Assembly: GCA_964424335.1 (NCBI GenBank)
Contig: CAYRIY010000017.1
Coordinates: forward strand, 1-46,301
DNA length: 46,301 nt
DNA from: CAYRIY01 sp964424335
GTDB lineage: Bacteria > Bacillota > Limnochordia > DTU080 > RSA5
Reading direction: 5' to 3'
Notes under the pieces: generated by a model
Told to the model about the DNA's origin: nothing
What the model saw: the letters and a program-made list of their open reading frames with translations, nothing else
Database searches by the model: none
Program-made: the position numbers and the translations under genes
Shown here: piece after piece, positions 9,312 to 16,430 of the stretch
Numbering within the stretch: the stretch's first letter is position 1
Layout: each line of letters opens with the position of its first letter

Positions 9312-10453
9312 CAGCGATCCACCTCGCCCATGACGATGTCCAGGCTTCCGATGCTCGCCACCAGGTCGGCGACGAGGCGGCCCTTCGCCATCAACTCAAG
9401 GAGTTGCAGGTGCACGAAGCACGGGGAGCGCCACTTGAGCCTGTACGCCTGATCCGATCCGTCGCCCACGAGGTAGCAGGCGACCTCGCCACGTGGCGAA
9501 TCGACGCGGGCGTAGGTGTCGCCCTCGAGCTTGATACGCCGAGGCACGTCACCGATGATCTTTCCACCGACGGGCATGTCGGCGAGTGCTTGGCGGACGA
9601 GCTTAATGCTCTCCTCAATTTCTTTCATTCGCACGATGTAGCGGGCGTAGCAGTCGCCTTCGGTGCGAACGGGCACGTCGAATTCGTAGCGGTCGTAAAG
9701 AAGATACGGCTCCGCTTTGCGAACGTCGTATTTAACGCCCGAGGCCCGCAGGACGGGGCCACTTGCTCCGTAGCGAATGGCATCCTCGGCCGAAACGACG
9801 CCAACACCCTTGGTGCGGGTTTCGAAAATGCGATTGCCGGTCAGGATGTTGTGGTACTCGCGCAGGCGCTTCTCGAGGTCATCGAGGAAGCCCTCGACCA
9901 CCTTTTCGAATCCATCGAATACGTCGTTGCGGACGCCTCCGATGCGCAAGTAATTGTAGAGCATGCGCGCGCCGGTGACGGATTCGAAGATGTCAAGAAG
10001 CCGTTCACGCTCTCGCCAGGCGTACAAGAAGACCGTCACGGCGCCGAGGTCGAGGGCGAACGTGCCGAAGAAAAGTAGGTGGCTTGCGATCCGTTGGAGC
10101 TCAGCCATGATGAACCTGATGTACTGCGCTCGCATGGGGATTTCGACGTCAAGCAACTTTTCAACGGCCATGACGAAGCAAAGCTCGTTGGTAATGGCGG
10201 AAAGGTAGTCTGTCCTGTCGGTGTAGGGGACTACCTGAAAGAGTTGCCTCTTTTCGGCGATTTTTTCGAAACAGCGATGCAGGTAGCCCACATCGGCCTT
10301 GGCAGATTTGACCACTTCGCCGTCGAAGGTCGCAAGAACCCGAAGCACGCCGTGGGTGCTAGGGTGCTGAGGCCCCATGTTGATAAAGAGGTCTTCGCTC
10401 CTAAGCTCCGGAGTGGCTCCGACCTGATCGATGCGATCCAACGTTTTGGACAT
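9311..10453 (-). CDS. nuoD: NADH-quinone oxidoreductase subunit D (49-kDa subunit)
   Basis: A hydrophilic quinone-site subunit related to the large subunit of [NiFe] hydrogenases. About 380 aa. The N-terminal GPQHPSTHGVLR motif (about residues 27-38), which shapes the quinone site, is intact. ATG 10453 is chosen because AGGAGG lies 11 nt upstream; a GTG at 10465 in the same frame overlaps that ribosome binding site. nuoC and nuoD are separate genes here, not the enterobacterial nuoCD fusion. Confidence 0.95.
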   Translation of the reverse strand: MSKTLDRIDQVGATPELRSEDLFINMGPQHPSTHGVLRVLATFDGEVVKSAKADVGYLHRCFEKIAEKRQLFQVVPYTDRTDYLSAITNELCFVMAVEKLLDVEIPMRAQYIRFIMAELQRIASHLLFFGTFALDLGAVTVFLYAWRERERLLDIFESVTGARMLYNYLRIGGVRNDVFDGFEKVVEGFLDDLEKRLREYHNILTGNRIFETRTKGVGVVSAEDAIRYGASGPVLRASGVKYDVRKAEPYLLYDRYEFDVPVRTEGDCYARYIVRMKEIEESIKLVRQALADMPVGGKIIGDVPRRIKLEGDTYARVDSPRGEVACYLVGDGSDQAYRLKWRSPCFVHLQLLELMAKGRLVADLVASIGSLDIVMGEVDR

Positions 10454-10513
10454 GCTAATCCCCACCTCCTGGGTGAGTGTGACCTAGCCAACAATCAAAT
10501 AGGTAAGGCGCCC

Positions 10514-11155
10514 TTACTTAGAGCGGCCTTTTGAAATGTACGACTCGTAGTAGGTCTCCCGAGTCTGTCGCTCCCGCGGGGCGCGGTCGTCGACATAATC
10601 TTTGCGCAAGGGATGCCCTTCCCAGTCCTCTCGCATGAGGATGCGGCGAAGGTCTGGGTGACCCTCGAAACGGACGCCCATCAAATCCCAGGCTTCGCGC
10701 TCGTGGAAGTCCGCCGTAGGCCAGACGTCGACAACAGACGGCGCCGTGGGATTTTCCCGGTCGGCTAGCCGCACTTTGATCACTAGTTTCTTGTTGGCGA
10801 GGAGGGAGAGAAGGTGGTAGACGACCTCAAATCCCTCGTCACGGTAGTCGACGGCGGAAATCATGCTGAGGTAGTCAAAGCCAAGTCGGTCTCTCAAAGT
10901 GAGAGCGACTTCTTTCAAAGCGTCCGCCTCGACGTTTATTTCGACCCATTCGTCGTCGCGAGCGGTGGGTTTGAGCCCCGGCAGGTGCGCCTTCAGACCG
11001 TCGACGACATCTTGCATCAGGGGGGAGAGCATAGGGGCCTGTTCACTTGGGGCTCCTTGCTCATCCTGAGTTTGATCTTGGCGGTCCACGTCGGCTTTGG
11101 AACCGGCGCCGGAAGCCTTCGCTTCTTGCTCGACCTTTTCGTTCTCATCTGCCAC
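10514..11155 (-). CDS. nuoC: NADH-quinone oxidoreductase subunit C (30-kDa subunit)
   Basis: A peripheral-arm subunit that packs against NuoD. About 213 aa from GTG 11155, which has AGAGGGGG 8 nt upstream; an ATG at 11176 in the same frame lacks a ribosome binding site. The core domain (about residues 45-213) holds the family signature WPTADFHEREAWDLMGVRF near the middle and RRILMREDWEGHPLRKDY near the end. The first 40 residues are a low-complexity extension rich in Glu, Gln, Lys and Ala with no counterpart in short NuoC proteins. A 190-nt spacer with two hairpins separates it from nuoB. Confidence 0.93.
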   Translation of the reverse strand: MADENEKVEQEAKASGAGSKADVDRQDQTQDEQGAPSEQAPMLSPLMQDVVDGLKAHLPGLKPTARDDEWVEINVEADALKEVALTLRDRLGFDYLSMISAVDYRDEGFEVVYHLLSLLANKKLVIKVRLADRENPTAPSVVDVWPTADFHEREAWDLMGVRFEGHPDLRRILMREDWEGHPLRKDYVDDRAPRERQTRETYYESYISKGRSK

Positions 11156-11187
11156 GTGGTCCACCCCCTCTCGCATTTGCTTGTAGT

Positions 11188-11316
11188 CGCCGCACGCAAT
11201 TTTTTAAGGTGCGGCGTAATCAACACCCGCGTCGATGTTTGTGTGTCACCAGGACCCTCGCACATCCGGCCGCGGACATTGTAGCGGCGGGCCCCGAACT
11301 TTCCCGAGAGCCCGCC
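11188..11316 (-). other. Intercistronic spacer with two hairpins between nuoB and nuoC
   Basis: Two stem-loops lie in the gap: CGCCGCAC/GTGCGGCG (11188-11216, 13-nt loop containing six A residues in the minus-strand RNA) and GGCGGGC/GCCCGCC (11286-11316). Neither is followed by a T tract, so neither is a typical terminator. They may be processing or stability elements. Confidence 0.5.
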
Positions 11317-11344
11317 GTCTTCATCTTAGTGCGTGCGATACCAT

Positions 11345-11833
11345 CTAGACTCGGGTCGGCGTCTTGAGGCCTTCCCGAGCAATCTTCTCTTGAAGTTTGA
11401 GAATGCCGTGCAAAAGCGCCTCCGGCCTAGGAGGACACCCTGGCACGTAAACGTCCACCGGAACCACCTTGTCGACCCCGTCGACGATGTTGTACTCGCC
11501 GTGGTAGGGGCCGCCGTTGATCGCACAGCCGCCCATCGCCAGCACCCAGCGAGGCTCTGCCATCTGGTCGTAGAGCACCTTCACGCGATCTGCGATCTTC
11601 TCATTGATGGTGCCAGGAACAATCATGAGGTCGGATTGGCGCGGCGAGGCGCGAAAGATCATCCCGAATCGGTCGAAGTCGTATCGGGAGGCGCCGGTCG
11701 CCATCATCTCGATCGCGCAGCAAGCGATGCCGAAAAGCAAGTACCAAAGGGACGACTTGCGGCTCCAGTTGATCAGCCGCCGGAGCGGTACGGTGACGAC
11801 CCCGGGAACTTCTTCGTGATCCATCAGGCCCAT
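11345..11833 (-). CDS. nuoB: NADH-quinone oxidoreductase subunit B (PSST, cluster N2)
   Basis: Holds the terminal [4Fe-4S] cluster N2, which reduces quinone. 162 aa. The cluster ligands are visible as the tandem pair Cys38-Cys39 (GIACCAIEMM), Cys103 (MGGCAINGG) and Cys133 (YVPGCPPRPE). The frame is open well upstream, but ATG 11833 has AGAGGG 7 nt before it and matches the family N-terminus. It overlaps the end of nuoA by 10 bp. Confidence 0.95.
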   Translation of the reverse strand: MGLMDHEEVPGVVTVPLRRLINWSRKSSLWYLLFGIACCAIEMMATGASRYDFDRFGMIFRASPRQSDLMIVPGTINEKIADRVKVLYDQMAEPRWVLAMGGCAINGGPYHGEYNIVDGVDKVVPVDVYVPGCPPRPEALLHGILKLQEKIAREGLKTPTRV

Positions 11834-12180
11834 TTCAATACCCTCTTTCTCCAAGCGTAGATCAGACCGACGACCAACATCCCGATAAACAGCATCATCT
11901 CGCCGAATGCGAACAGCCCGATCTCCTCGAACACGACGGCCCACGGATAAAGGTAGATCGTCTCGACGTCGAAGACCACGAAGATCAATGCGAAGATGTA
12001 ATAGCGGATGTGCACCCTGACTTGGCCTTGTCCTACGGGCGTCTCGCCGCATTCGTAGGCGACGAGCTTCTCCGGGTATGGGTTATTCGGCCGAACGAGG
12101 ATGCCGACCGACACCGAGATCACGACGAAGAGCGCGCCTATGAGGAAGAAGACCGAGATGTCGATGAACTGTTCGAGCAC
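11824..12180 (-). CDS. nuoA: NADH-quinone oxidoreductase subunit A
   Basis: The first gene of the operon, a three-helix membrane subunit. The conserved loop after TM1 contains YECGETPVG (with Cys), followed by YYIFALIFVVFDVETIYLYP with the acidic FDVE motif. Start choice is uncertain. GTG 12180 has AGGGGG 7 nt upstream and gives about 118 aa, the usual length. The frame is open to GTG 12219, which would add 13 residues but has only a poor AGGA 2 nt away. The promoter lies at 12304-12332. Confidence 0.92.
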   Translation of the reverse strand: MLEQFIDISVFFLIGALFVVISVSVGILVRPNNPYPEKLVAYECGETPVGQGQVRVHIRYYIFALIFVVFDVETIYLYPWAVVFEEIGLFAFGEMMLFIGMLVVGLIYAWRKRVLKWA

Positions 12181-12303
12181 GTCCACGCCCCCTGACGGGT
12201 CATTAATGACGAATTTCACAATCCTACACGGTAAAAACCGGCAAGCGCGAGCTTTGCCGCCATGCCGGAATCACACCCGTTTAACGCCCTTTACCAGTGC
12301 ATA

Positions 12304-12332
12304 ATTATAATCGGTCGACCATGCACTGTCAA
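12304..12332 (-). promoter_or_regulatory. Sigma-A promoter of the nuo operon, perfect consensus
   Basis: On the minus strand TTGACA (12332-12327) and TATAAT (12309-12304) are separated by exactly 17 nt. This is the consensus vegetative promoter. It predicts a start near 12297 and a leader of about 80-120 nt before nuoA. Confidence 0.92.
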
Positions 12333-12487
12333 CACAGGGGCATGCTCTCTAGATGCCATTAGAGCGCCCGTTCAAAGGCCGTTGAACCGAATGGCGGATT
12401 GCCCGCACGAATCCTTCGTTGCCTAGATGTGGAATCCTCCCGCATTCGGCCCGGAAAATACCGCCCCCAAAGCACGACAATACGCTC

Positions 12488-12516
12488 TGTCCACGCTACA
12501 TGGCATATGTTATAGT
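12488..12516 (+). promoter_or_regulatory. Candidate promoter of pgsA
   Basis: A good -10 TATAGT (12511-12516) is preceded by 17 nt and a weak -35 TGTCCA (12488-12493). The rest of the 342-base gap between nuoA and pgsA (12220-12561), apart from the nuo promoter, shows nothing I can name. Confidence 0.4.
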
Positions 12517-12561
12517 GTATGCCGAGATCTGCTAATCGCGAACCTCTCGAGGTAAAACGAA

Positions 12562-13065
12562 ATGACATTGGCGACGGCGCTTACGCTCAGTCGGATCTTT
12601 CTCATACCAGTTTTTATGGCGCTCTTGTTTGCCCAGACCGGAGAGTTTTGGGCAGTGGCCGTCTTTATCGTCGCGGCGATCACCGACGGTTTGGACGGCT
12701 ACGTGGCGCGCGCCCGCAAAGAGACGACCAAGTTTGGCCAGCTCATGGATCCAATAGCGGACAAACTTCTCATTTCAGCCGCCCTGATCTCCCTCGTGGA
12801 GCTCGGAGCAATCAACTCCTGGGTGGCCGTGATCATTTTAGGGCGCGAGTTTGCGGTGTCGGGACTTCGGATGCTCGTGGCGTCGGAGGGCGTGGTGATC
12901 CCGGCGAGCTTGCTAGGCAAGCTCAAGACCATCACCCAAGTGGTTGCGATCAGCGCACTTTTGATCGATCTTGCCGCGGGCGTGGCGCTGATTTGGATTG
13001 CGGCGGCGATCACGGTCGTCTCAGGCATCGATTACTTCCTAAAGGCGCAAAAACAACTCCGGTAA
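12562..13065 (+). CDS. pgsA: CDP-diacylglycerol--glycerol-3-phosphate 3-phosphatidyltransferase
   Basis: Makes phosphatidylglycerophosphate, the committed step to phosphatidylglycerol and cardiolipin, in the inner leaflet of the membrane. 167 aa, slightly shorter than the common 180-190 aa. The CDP-alcohol phosphotransferase motif is complete: D42, D45-G46, A49-R50, G59, D63, D67. About five hydrophobic segments. GAGGT precedes the ATG by about 8 nt. In B. subtilis pgsA lies next to cinA-recA; here it is about 20 kb away. It converges on the next gene over a shared stem-loop. Confidence 0.93.
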   Translation: MTLATALTLSRIFLIPVFMALLFAQTGEFWAVAVFIVAAITDGLDGYVARARKETTKFGQLMDPIADKLLISAALISLVELGAINSWVAVIILGREFAVSGLRMLVASEGVVIPASLLGKLKTITQVVAISALLIDLAAGVALIWIAAAITVVSGIDYFLKAQKQLR

Positions 13066-13094
13066 TTGCCGGGGGCCGCGGGTTTTCGACATTC

Positions 13095-13137
13095 ACGCCG
13101 AAGGCCGGAATCCACTTGAGGTTCCGGCCTTCGGCGT
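13095..13137. terminator. 16-bp perfect inverted repeat between convergent genes
   Basis: ACGCCGAAGGCCGGAA pairs perfectly with TTCCGGCCTTCGGCGT around an 11-nt loop. It separates the pgsA stop (plus strand) from the stop of the minus-strand gene at 13145. No clear T run follows on either strand, so it is a very stable hairpin that may terminate both transcripts imperfectly. Confidence 0.65.
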
Positions 13138-13144
13138 ATTCGTC

Positions 13145-13840
13145 TCAGGCGCTCTCTTCTTCGTATCCGGACCGGGCCCCATCGGCGCTCCGTGGGGTTT
13201 GGTTCTCGGCAAGCGCCTTGAAAAACCCTTCTTTGTTTCCAAAAGCGTAGACGATCTGGCCGTACTTGAGGCCGGCCTCTCGTGCCACGGACGCAAGCGT
13301 AAGGCGCTTGCCTTCTGAGCGCATCTTGATGGCTGCGGCGAGGGCGAGTCCGGCGGCGTCTTCCTTTGCCATGCGCCCGCGATAGCTTTGCGCGTCCTCT
13401 CCAGCGATTCCGTGGGTCCTTGTCTCAAAGCGCTCCTCAATCTCTTGGAGGTTTCTGAAGGCCTCCATCGTATACTTGTCGATCCTGCGCATCCCGGCTT
13501 CTAAGGCGGCAACGCTGCTCTCCATGCGGGCGATTCGGTCCCGTACAGCCCCGAGCTCTTCTTGGATCTGCTCCAAACCTTGTGCGACCGCCTCGCGGAT
13601 CGGCCGCTCAGCCTCCATCAGGCTCATGGACCGCGGCGCCCCAAGGTGAGAAAGCCATTCAAGACAACTGTTGAAGGCCGTGAAAGCTTTCATGCCGACT
13701 TCGGTGTAAAGGGATTCCAGGGCTTCATACTCCCGCTCGTCGTCTCGTTCACGATCTCGTTGGCTGATCCGATCTTTCAATGTGGATTCACCTACTCGCT
13801 GCCGCTCCAACGCGGCATAATAACCTTCACGCTGTCTCAC
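13145..13840 (-). CDS. Coiled-coil protein with a C-terminal TetR-like helix-turn-helix
   Basis: I do not recognise this 231-aa protein as a named family. The N-terminal third is very charged (Arg/Glu/Asp). Residues about 75-140 have a heptad pattern suggesting a coiled coil (LEQIQEELGAVRDRIARMES). Residues about 178-212 (LTLASVAREAGLKYGQIVYA then FGNKEGFFKAL) resemble the DNA-binding helices of TetR regulators, which normally occupy the N-terminus. The start is GTG with AGGAGG 12 nt upstream. The gene stands alone and converges on pgsA. A DNA-binding, self-associating role is inferred from these shapes only. Confidence 0.75.
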   Translation of the reverse strand: MRQREGYYAALERQRVGESTLKDRISQRDRERDDEREYEALESLYTEVGMKAFTAFNSCLEWLSHLGAPRSMSLMEAERPIREAVAQGLEQIQEELGAVRDRIARMESSVAALEAGMRRIDKYTMEAFRNLQEIEERFETRTHGIAGEDAQSYRGRMAKEDAAGLALAAAIKMRSEGKRLTLASVAREAGLKYGQIVYAFGNKEGFFKALAENQTPRSADGARSGYEEESA

Positions 13841-13983
13841 TTTTTCGTGATTCCTCCTGCTCGTTTTGGGATCGGCGCACAGTAGGGAAGTCCGGCGCCG
13901 GATCCCGGTTTTGAAAAAGGACGGGGCGTGACCGTTTGCCTATTCGGCACTACCTATTGTGTGTTCAAATTAGGAATTGAATA

Positions 13984-14007
13984 TGCACGTTTTGTGAAAA
14001 ATGTGCA
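13984..14007. repeat. AT-rich imperfect palindrome upstream of the coiled-coil/HTH gene
   Basis: TGCACGTTTT and AAAAATGTGCA flank GTG, giving arms that match except for one substitution and one extra base. It lies about 145 nt upstream of the minus-strand start at 13840 and after the end of spoVT, in a locally AT-rich patch (13960-14010). An operator is possible. Confidence 0.45.
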
Positions 14008-14065
14008 GCATTGGGAGAGGCTTTGAGGGCGCGAAGGCGGCGCCGGATGCCGGCGACCGCAGTTC

Positions 14066-14115
14066 GCGGAAAGGCCGTAACCCCCACTCTAGGTTAGAAG
14101 AGTACGGCTTTCCGC
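14066..14115 (-). terminator. Stem-loop after spoVT
   Basis: GCGGAAAGGCCGTA and TACGGCTTTCCGC pair with one bulged G around a loop that itself contains ACTCT/AGAGT. It begins 8 nt past the spoVT stop. There is no T run, so termination strength is unclear. Confidence 0.5.
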
Positions 14116-14122
14116 TTTAGGA

Positions 14123-14650
14123 TCAACCAAGTTGCTTGGCCAAGAAATCGGCGGCAGTCTTGCATAACGTGGTCTCCAGGTCCGCGAGGGGTTTCTCTTG
14201 TGAAACCAGAATGATGGATCCGACGACGTCTCCATCGTGGATGATAGGGACCAGGAGTTGGTGGGCGTCTTCAAATCCGGGGATCGGCAGGTGCGGTCCG
14301 CCGGCTTGTGTGTTGAAGGGCGTTCTTTGCTCCATGTGCTCACCGATCTCTTCGGGTAGGCTTTTGCCGAGGAACGCCTTGCGACCTGTGCCTGCAATCG
14401 CAATGTATGCGTCTCGGTCGGTGATGAGCGTGACGTGCCCTGTCGACTCGTAAAGACTGTCGGCATACTCTTGTGCGAAGTCCTCGAGGTCGGCGATCGG
14501 AGAGTACTTTTTGAGGATCACTTCGCCGTCTCGGTCGGTAAAGATCTCCAGGGCGTCGCGCTCTCGAATGCGGAGGGTTCTGCGGATCTCTTTGGGTATG
14601 ACGATCCGCCCGAGGTCGTCGATGCGTCGTACGATTCCGGTTGCTTTCAT
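14123..14650 (-). CDS. spoVT: Stage V sporulation protein T, AbrB/GAF transcription factor
   Basis: In B. subtilis SpoVT modulates sigma-G-dependent genes in the forespore. The protein is 175 aa, close to B. subtilis SpoVT (178). The N-terminal swapped-hairpin AbrB domain is unmistakable (MKATGIVRRIDDLGRIVIPK, residues 1-20, continuing to about 50). The rest (about 55-175) fits the GAF-like sensor domain, with a TDRDAYIAIAGTGR stretch. AGGAGG lies 9 nt before the ATG. It is transcribed alone. I could not identify a convincing sigma-G promoter upstream. Confidence 0.95.
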   Translation of the reverse strand: MKATGIVRRIDDLGRIVIPKEIRRTLRIRERDALEIFTDRDGEVILKKYSPIADLEDFAQEYADSLYESTGHVTLITDRDAYIAIAGTGRKAFLGKSLPEEIGEHMEQRTPFNTQAGGPHLPIPGFEDAHQLLVPIIHDGDVVGSIILVSQEKPLADLETTLCKTAADFLAKQLG

Positions 14651-14743
14651 GAACGGATACCTCCTGCCCTAATTTTGTCACGACGTGGGTCAATTATCCC
14701 CCATCTACCAGGAAGTTTGTGTTAGGAGGCACTCGAGAAACCA

Positions 14744-15388
14744 GTGCAGCTCGCGTTTGGGTCCAGGATAGCCCTTAGATCCGGAATCGTCTGGTCGTTG
14801 ATGATCGTTTTATCGACCTCACAAGGTGCGTCGGCGAGCGGCGGGCTGTGGTGGCCGGCAGGCGTTGCGGCCGGTTTTGCTTTGGACGAGGAAGGCGCAT
14901 TGTGGGCCGAGCGGGTTGCGCCGGAGGGCTCGACCATCGAGCGCCTTAGCCGATACATTACCGAGCTGGGTGGGCCGCTCGGGATGACTTTGGGGATCGC
15001 GGCGCTTTGGTCGAGCGATCCTGAAGCGGGCGCGACCGGCCTGAGCGCCGTGGCGCACGCCGCGATTGCGACATACGGACTCAAGATCTTGACAGGGCGT
15101 GCGCGGCCCGCGCATGGTGAGGCAGGATGGTTTGGGCCGACGCTATCCGACGGAAAACACTCCTTTCCATCGGGTCATACGGCGGTATCCTTCGCGCTTG
15201 CGACCGTGGTCGGGCACAAGTACCCGGAGTATCGGGAAGAGGCATTGGCGCTCGCTGCAGTCGTTGGCCTAACGAGAATCCTGCTCGGCCGACACTGGAC
15301 GAGTGACGTCATGGCAGGAGCGGCGCTTGGTGTTTTTCTGGGAGACGCAGTATCGGAAGGTAGACTCGGCATCCTATGGGAATGGTGA
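14744..15388 (+). CDS. PAP2-family membrane phosphatase
   Basis: Probably a lipid phosphatase (phosphatidylglycerophosphate or undecaprenyl-pyrophosphate type); the substrate cannot be told. 214 aa. All three PAP2 motifs are present: K114-x6-R121-P122, PSGH at 142-145, and R178-x5-H184-x3-D188. An N-terminal hydrophobic segment ending in ASA near residue 31 looks like a signal peptide, and further hydrophobic stretches follow. The start is GTG with AGGAGG 14 nt upstream. It diverges from spoVT. An active-site face outside the cytoplasm is inferred from the topology. Confidence 0.87.
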   Translation: MQLAFGSRIALRSGIVWSLMIVLSTSQGASASGGLWWPAGVAAGFALDEEGALWAERVAPEGSTIERLSRYITELGGPLGMTLGIAALWSSDPEAGATGLSAVAHAAIATYGLKILTGRARPAHGEAGWFGPTLSDGKHSFPSGHTAVSFALATVVGHKYPEYREEALALAAVVGLTRILLGRHWTSDVMAGAALGVFLGDAVSEGRLGILWEW

Positions 15389-15415
15389 CCTGTCCGACCC
15401 CACTTTACGAAGGGC

Positions 15416-15751
15416 GTGATGAGCGTGGAGCGTGAACGAATCAGCAGGTACATTAGGGCTGAAGATATTCCACTGGTTGACCAGGCCATTTTAGAGCCCA
15501 TCGTCACGAATGTCGCCCGTGAGATGGCCTCGGTCGAGCCCTCCCAAACGGTCGAGGAGTGGGTGATCACGTTGCAAAAGGCGCTGCTGCGCGGGGAGAT
15601 CGCCATCGTGATTGACGACGAGAACAAGCGCGTAGGACTCGTGCGCACCGACGAGCCCCCGTTTTCCGGGCTATTCGGCGCATCCCCTCATCCAGGCGGC
15701 CCCATGCCCGCCGACCCGCTCAATTTGAAAAAGTGGGAGAAAGAAGAGTAA
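15416..15751 (+). CDS. Small hypothetical protein
   Basis: 111 aa, unrecognised and soluble. The first 75 residues look like a compact alpha/beta domain (VEEWVITLQKALLRGEIAIV, then VIDDENKRVGLVR). The C-terminal 35 residues are rich in Pro and Gly and end in Lys/Glu. GAAGGG precedes a cluster of possible starts (GTG 15416, ATG 15419, GTG 15425). It lies 27 nt after the PAP2 gene and may be cotranscribed with it. No function is proposed. Confidence 0.7.
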   Translation: MMSVERERISRYIRAEDIPLVDQAILEPIVTNVAREMASVEPSQTVEEWVITLQKALLRGEIAIVIDDENKRVGLVRTDEPPFSGLFGASPHPGGPMPADPLNLKKWEKEE

Positions 15752-15804
15752 CCTCGAAAGATCTCGCTTTCCAAAAGCCACCTCCAAAGCGGCAGCGGTT
15801 CCCA

Positions 15805-15813
15805 TGTTATAAT
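15805..15813 (+). promoter_or_regulatory. Extended -10 promoter for the membrane-protein/FtsH-like pair
   Basis: TGTTATAAT contains a perfect -10 (15808-15813) with an upstream TG. No good -35 is present at 16-18 nt. It sits 66 nt before the next ATG. Confidence 0.55.
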
Positions 15814-15878
15814 AAAGCCCTCTAGCTGGCATTTAAGTGCCGAATGCGCATCAACGATGAGAGGAGAGCTGCCGCCCC

Positions 15879-16430
15879 ATGAGAGGTCTCAAGATTCCGA
15901 TTGCCCTGGGCGTGTTCGTCGCCGTTGTTCTCATTGGCGTTGCGGCGCGGTCCGTGTACTACAAAAATCAGGTCCTTGATCCGATGACCCATCAGGCATC
16001 CGAGATCTCCGGCGTCGAGGGCGTCCGCGTCTCGGAGGCCTTCGATGGCCGCAAGGACGTTTACGTTCAGTTTGGGCCGAATGCCCCGATCGAAGAGGCG
16101 TTCCCCAAGGTCGCGGGGCTGGCCCGGGCGACGTTTGGCGCGTCCTTAGGCCGGGTGATCCCGGAGGATCGACGTTCGACAGAGCTCGAGCAGGTTTACC
16201 ACGACATCCACTTCCATGTCCACGAGGGCATTAGCACCGGCATGTTCTCGCAAATGGCTTCGGACGTAGCGCGCGAGCTCGCCGATTCCGGCATCGACCG
16301 GCACCGAGTGTTCGTCGGCGATCACTTTGTCTTTGTTCAACTTTACGACGGCGAGCATTACCTGTTCGAAGTGGTGCCCAGATCGGTCGACGCAGCGCAC
16401 GCTGCCCAAGGAGGGATCGCGCTGTGGTAA
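15879..16430 (+). CDS. Membrane-anchored hypothetical protein upstream of the FtsH-like protease
   Basis: 183 aa, no recognised family. One N-terminal transmembrane helix (about residues 6-25) is followed by a soluble domain. The domain has an alternating beta/alpha pattern, a histidine-rich stretch VYHDIHFHVHEG (about 107-118) and an acidic/aromatic C-terminal part (FVQLYDGEHYLFEVV). The short positively charged N-terminus suggests the bulk lies outside the cytoplasm. GAGAGGAGAG precedes the ATG. Its last bases overlap the GTG of the protease gene by 7 bp, so the two are translated together and probably work together; a substrate or adaptor role is a guess. Confidence 0.8.
   Translation: MRGLKIPIALGVFVAVVLIGVAARSVYYKNQVLDPMTHQASEISGVEGVRVSEAFDGRKDVYVQFGPNAPIEEAFPKVAGLARATFGASLGRVIPEDRRSTELEQVYHDIHFHVHEGISTGMFSQMASDVARELADSGIDRHRVFVGDHFVFVQLYDGEHYLFEVVPRSVDAAHAAQGGIALW

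Noticed and set aside
11834..12052. N-terminal extension of nuoB by 73 codons
   Set aside because: It runs through nuoA in a different frame and is Arg-rich nonsense; ATG 11833 has a good ribosome binding site and matches NuoB.
12359..12568. Minus-strand open frame of 69 codons between nuoA and pgsA
   Set aside because: No ribosome binding site or motifs, and it covers the likely pgsA promoter.
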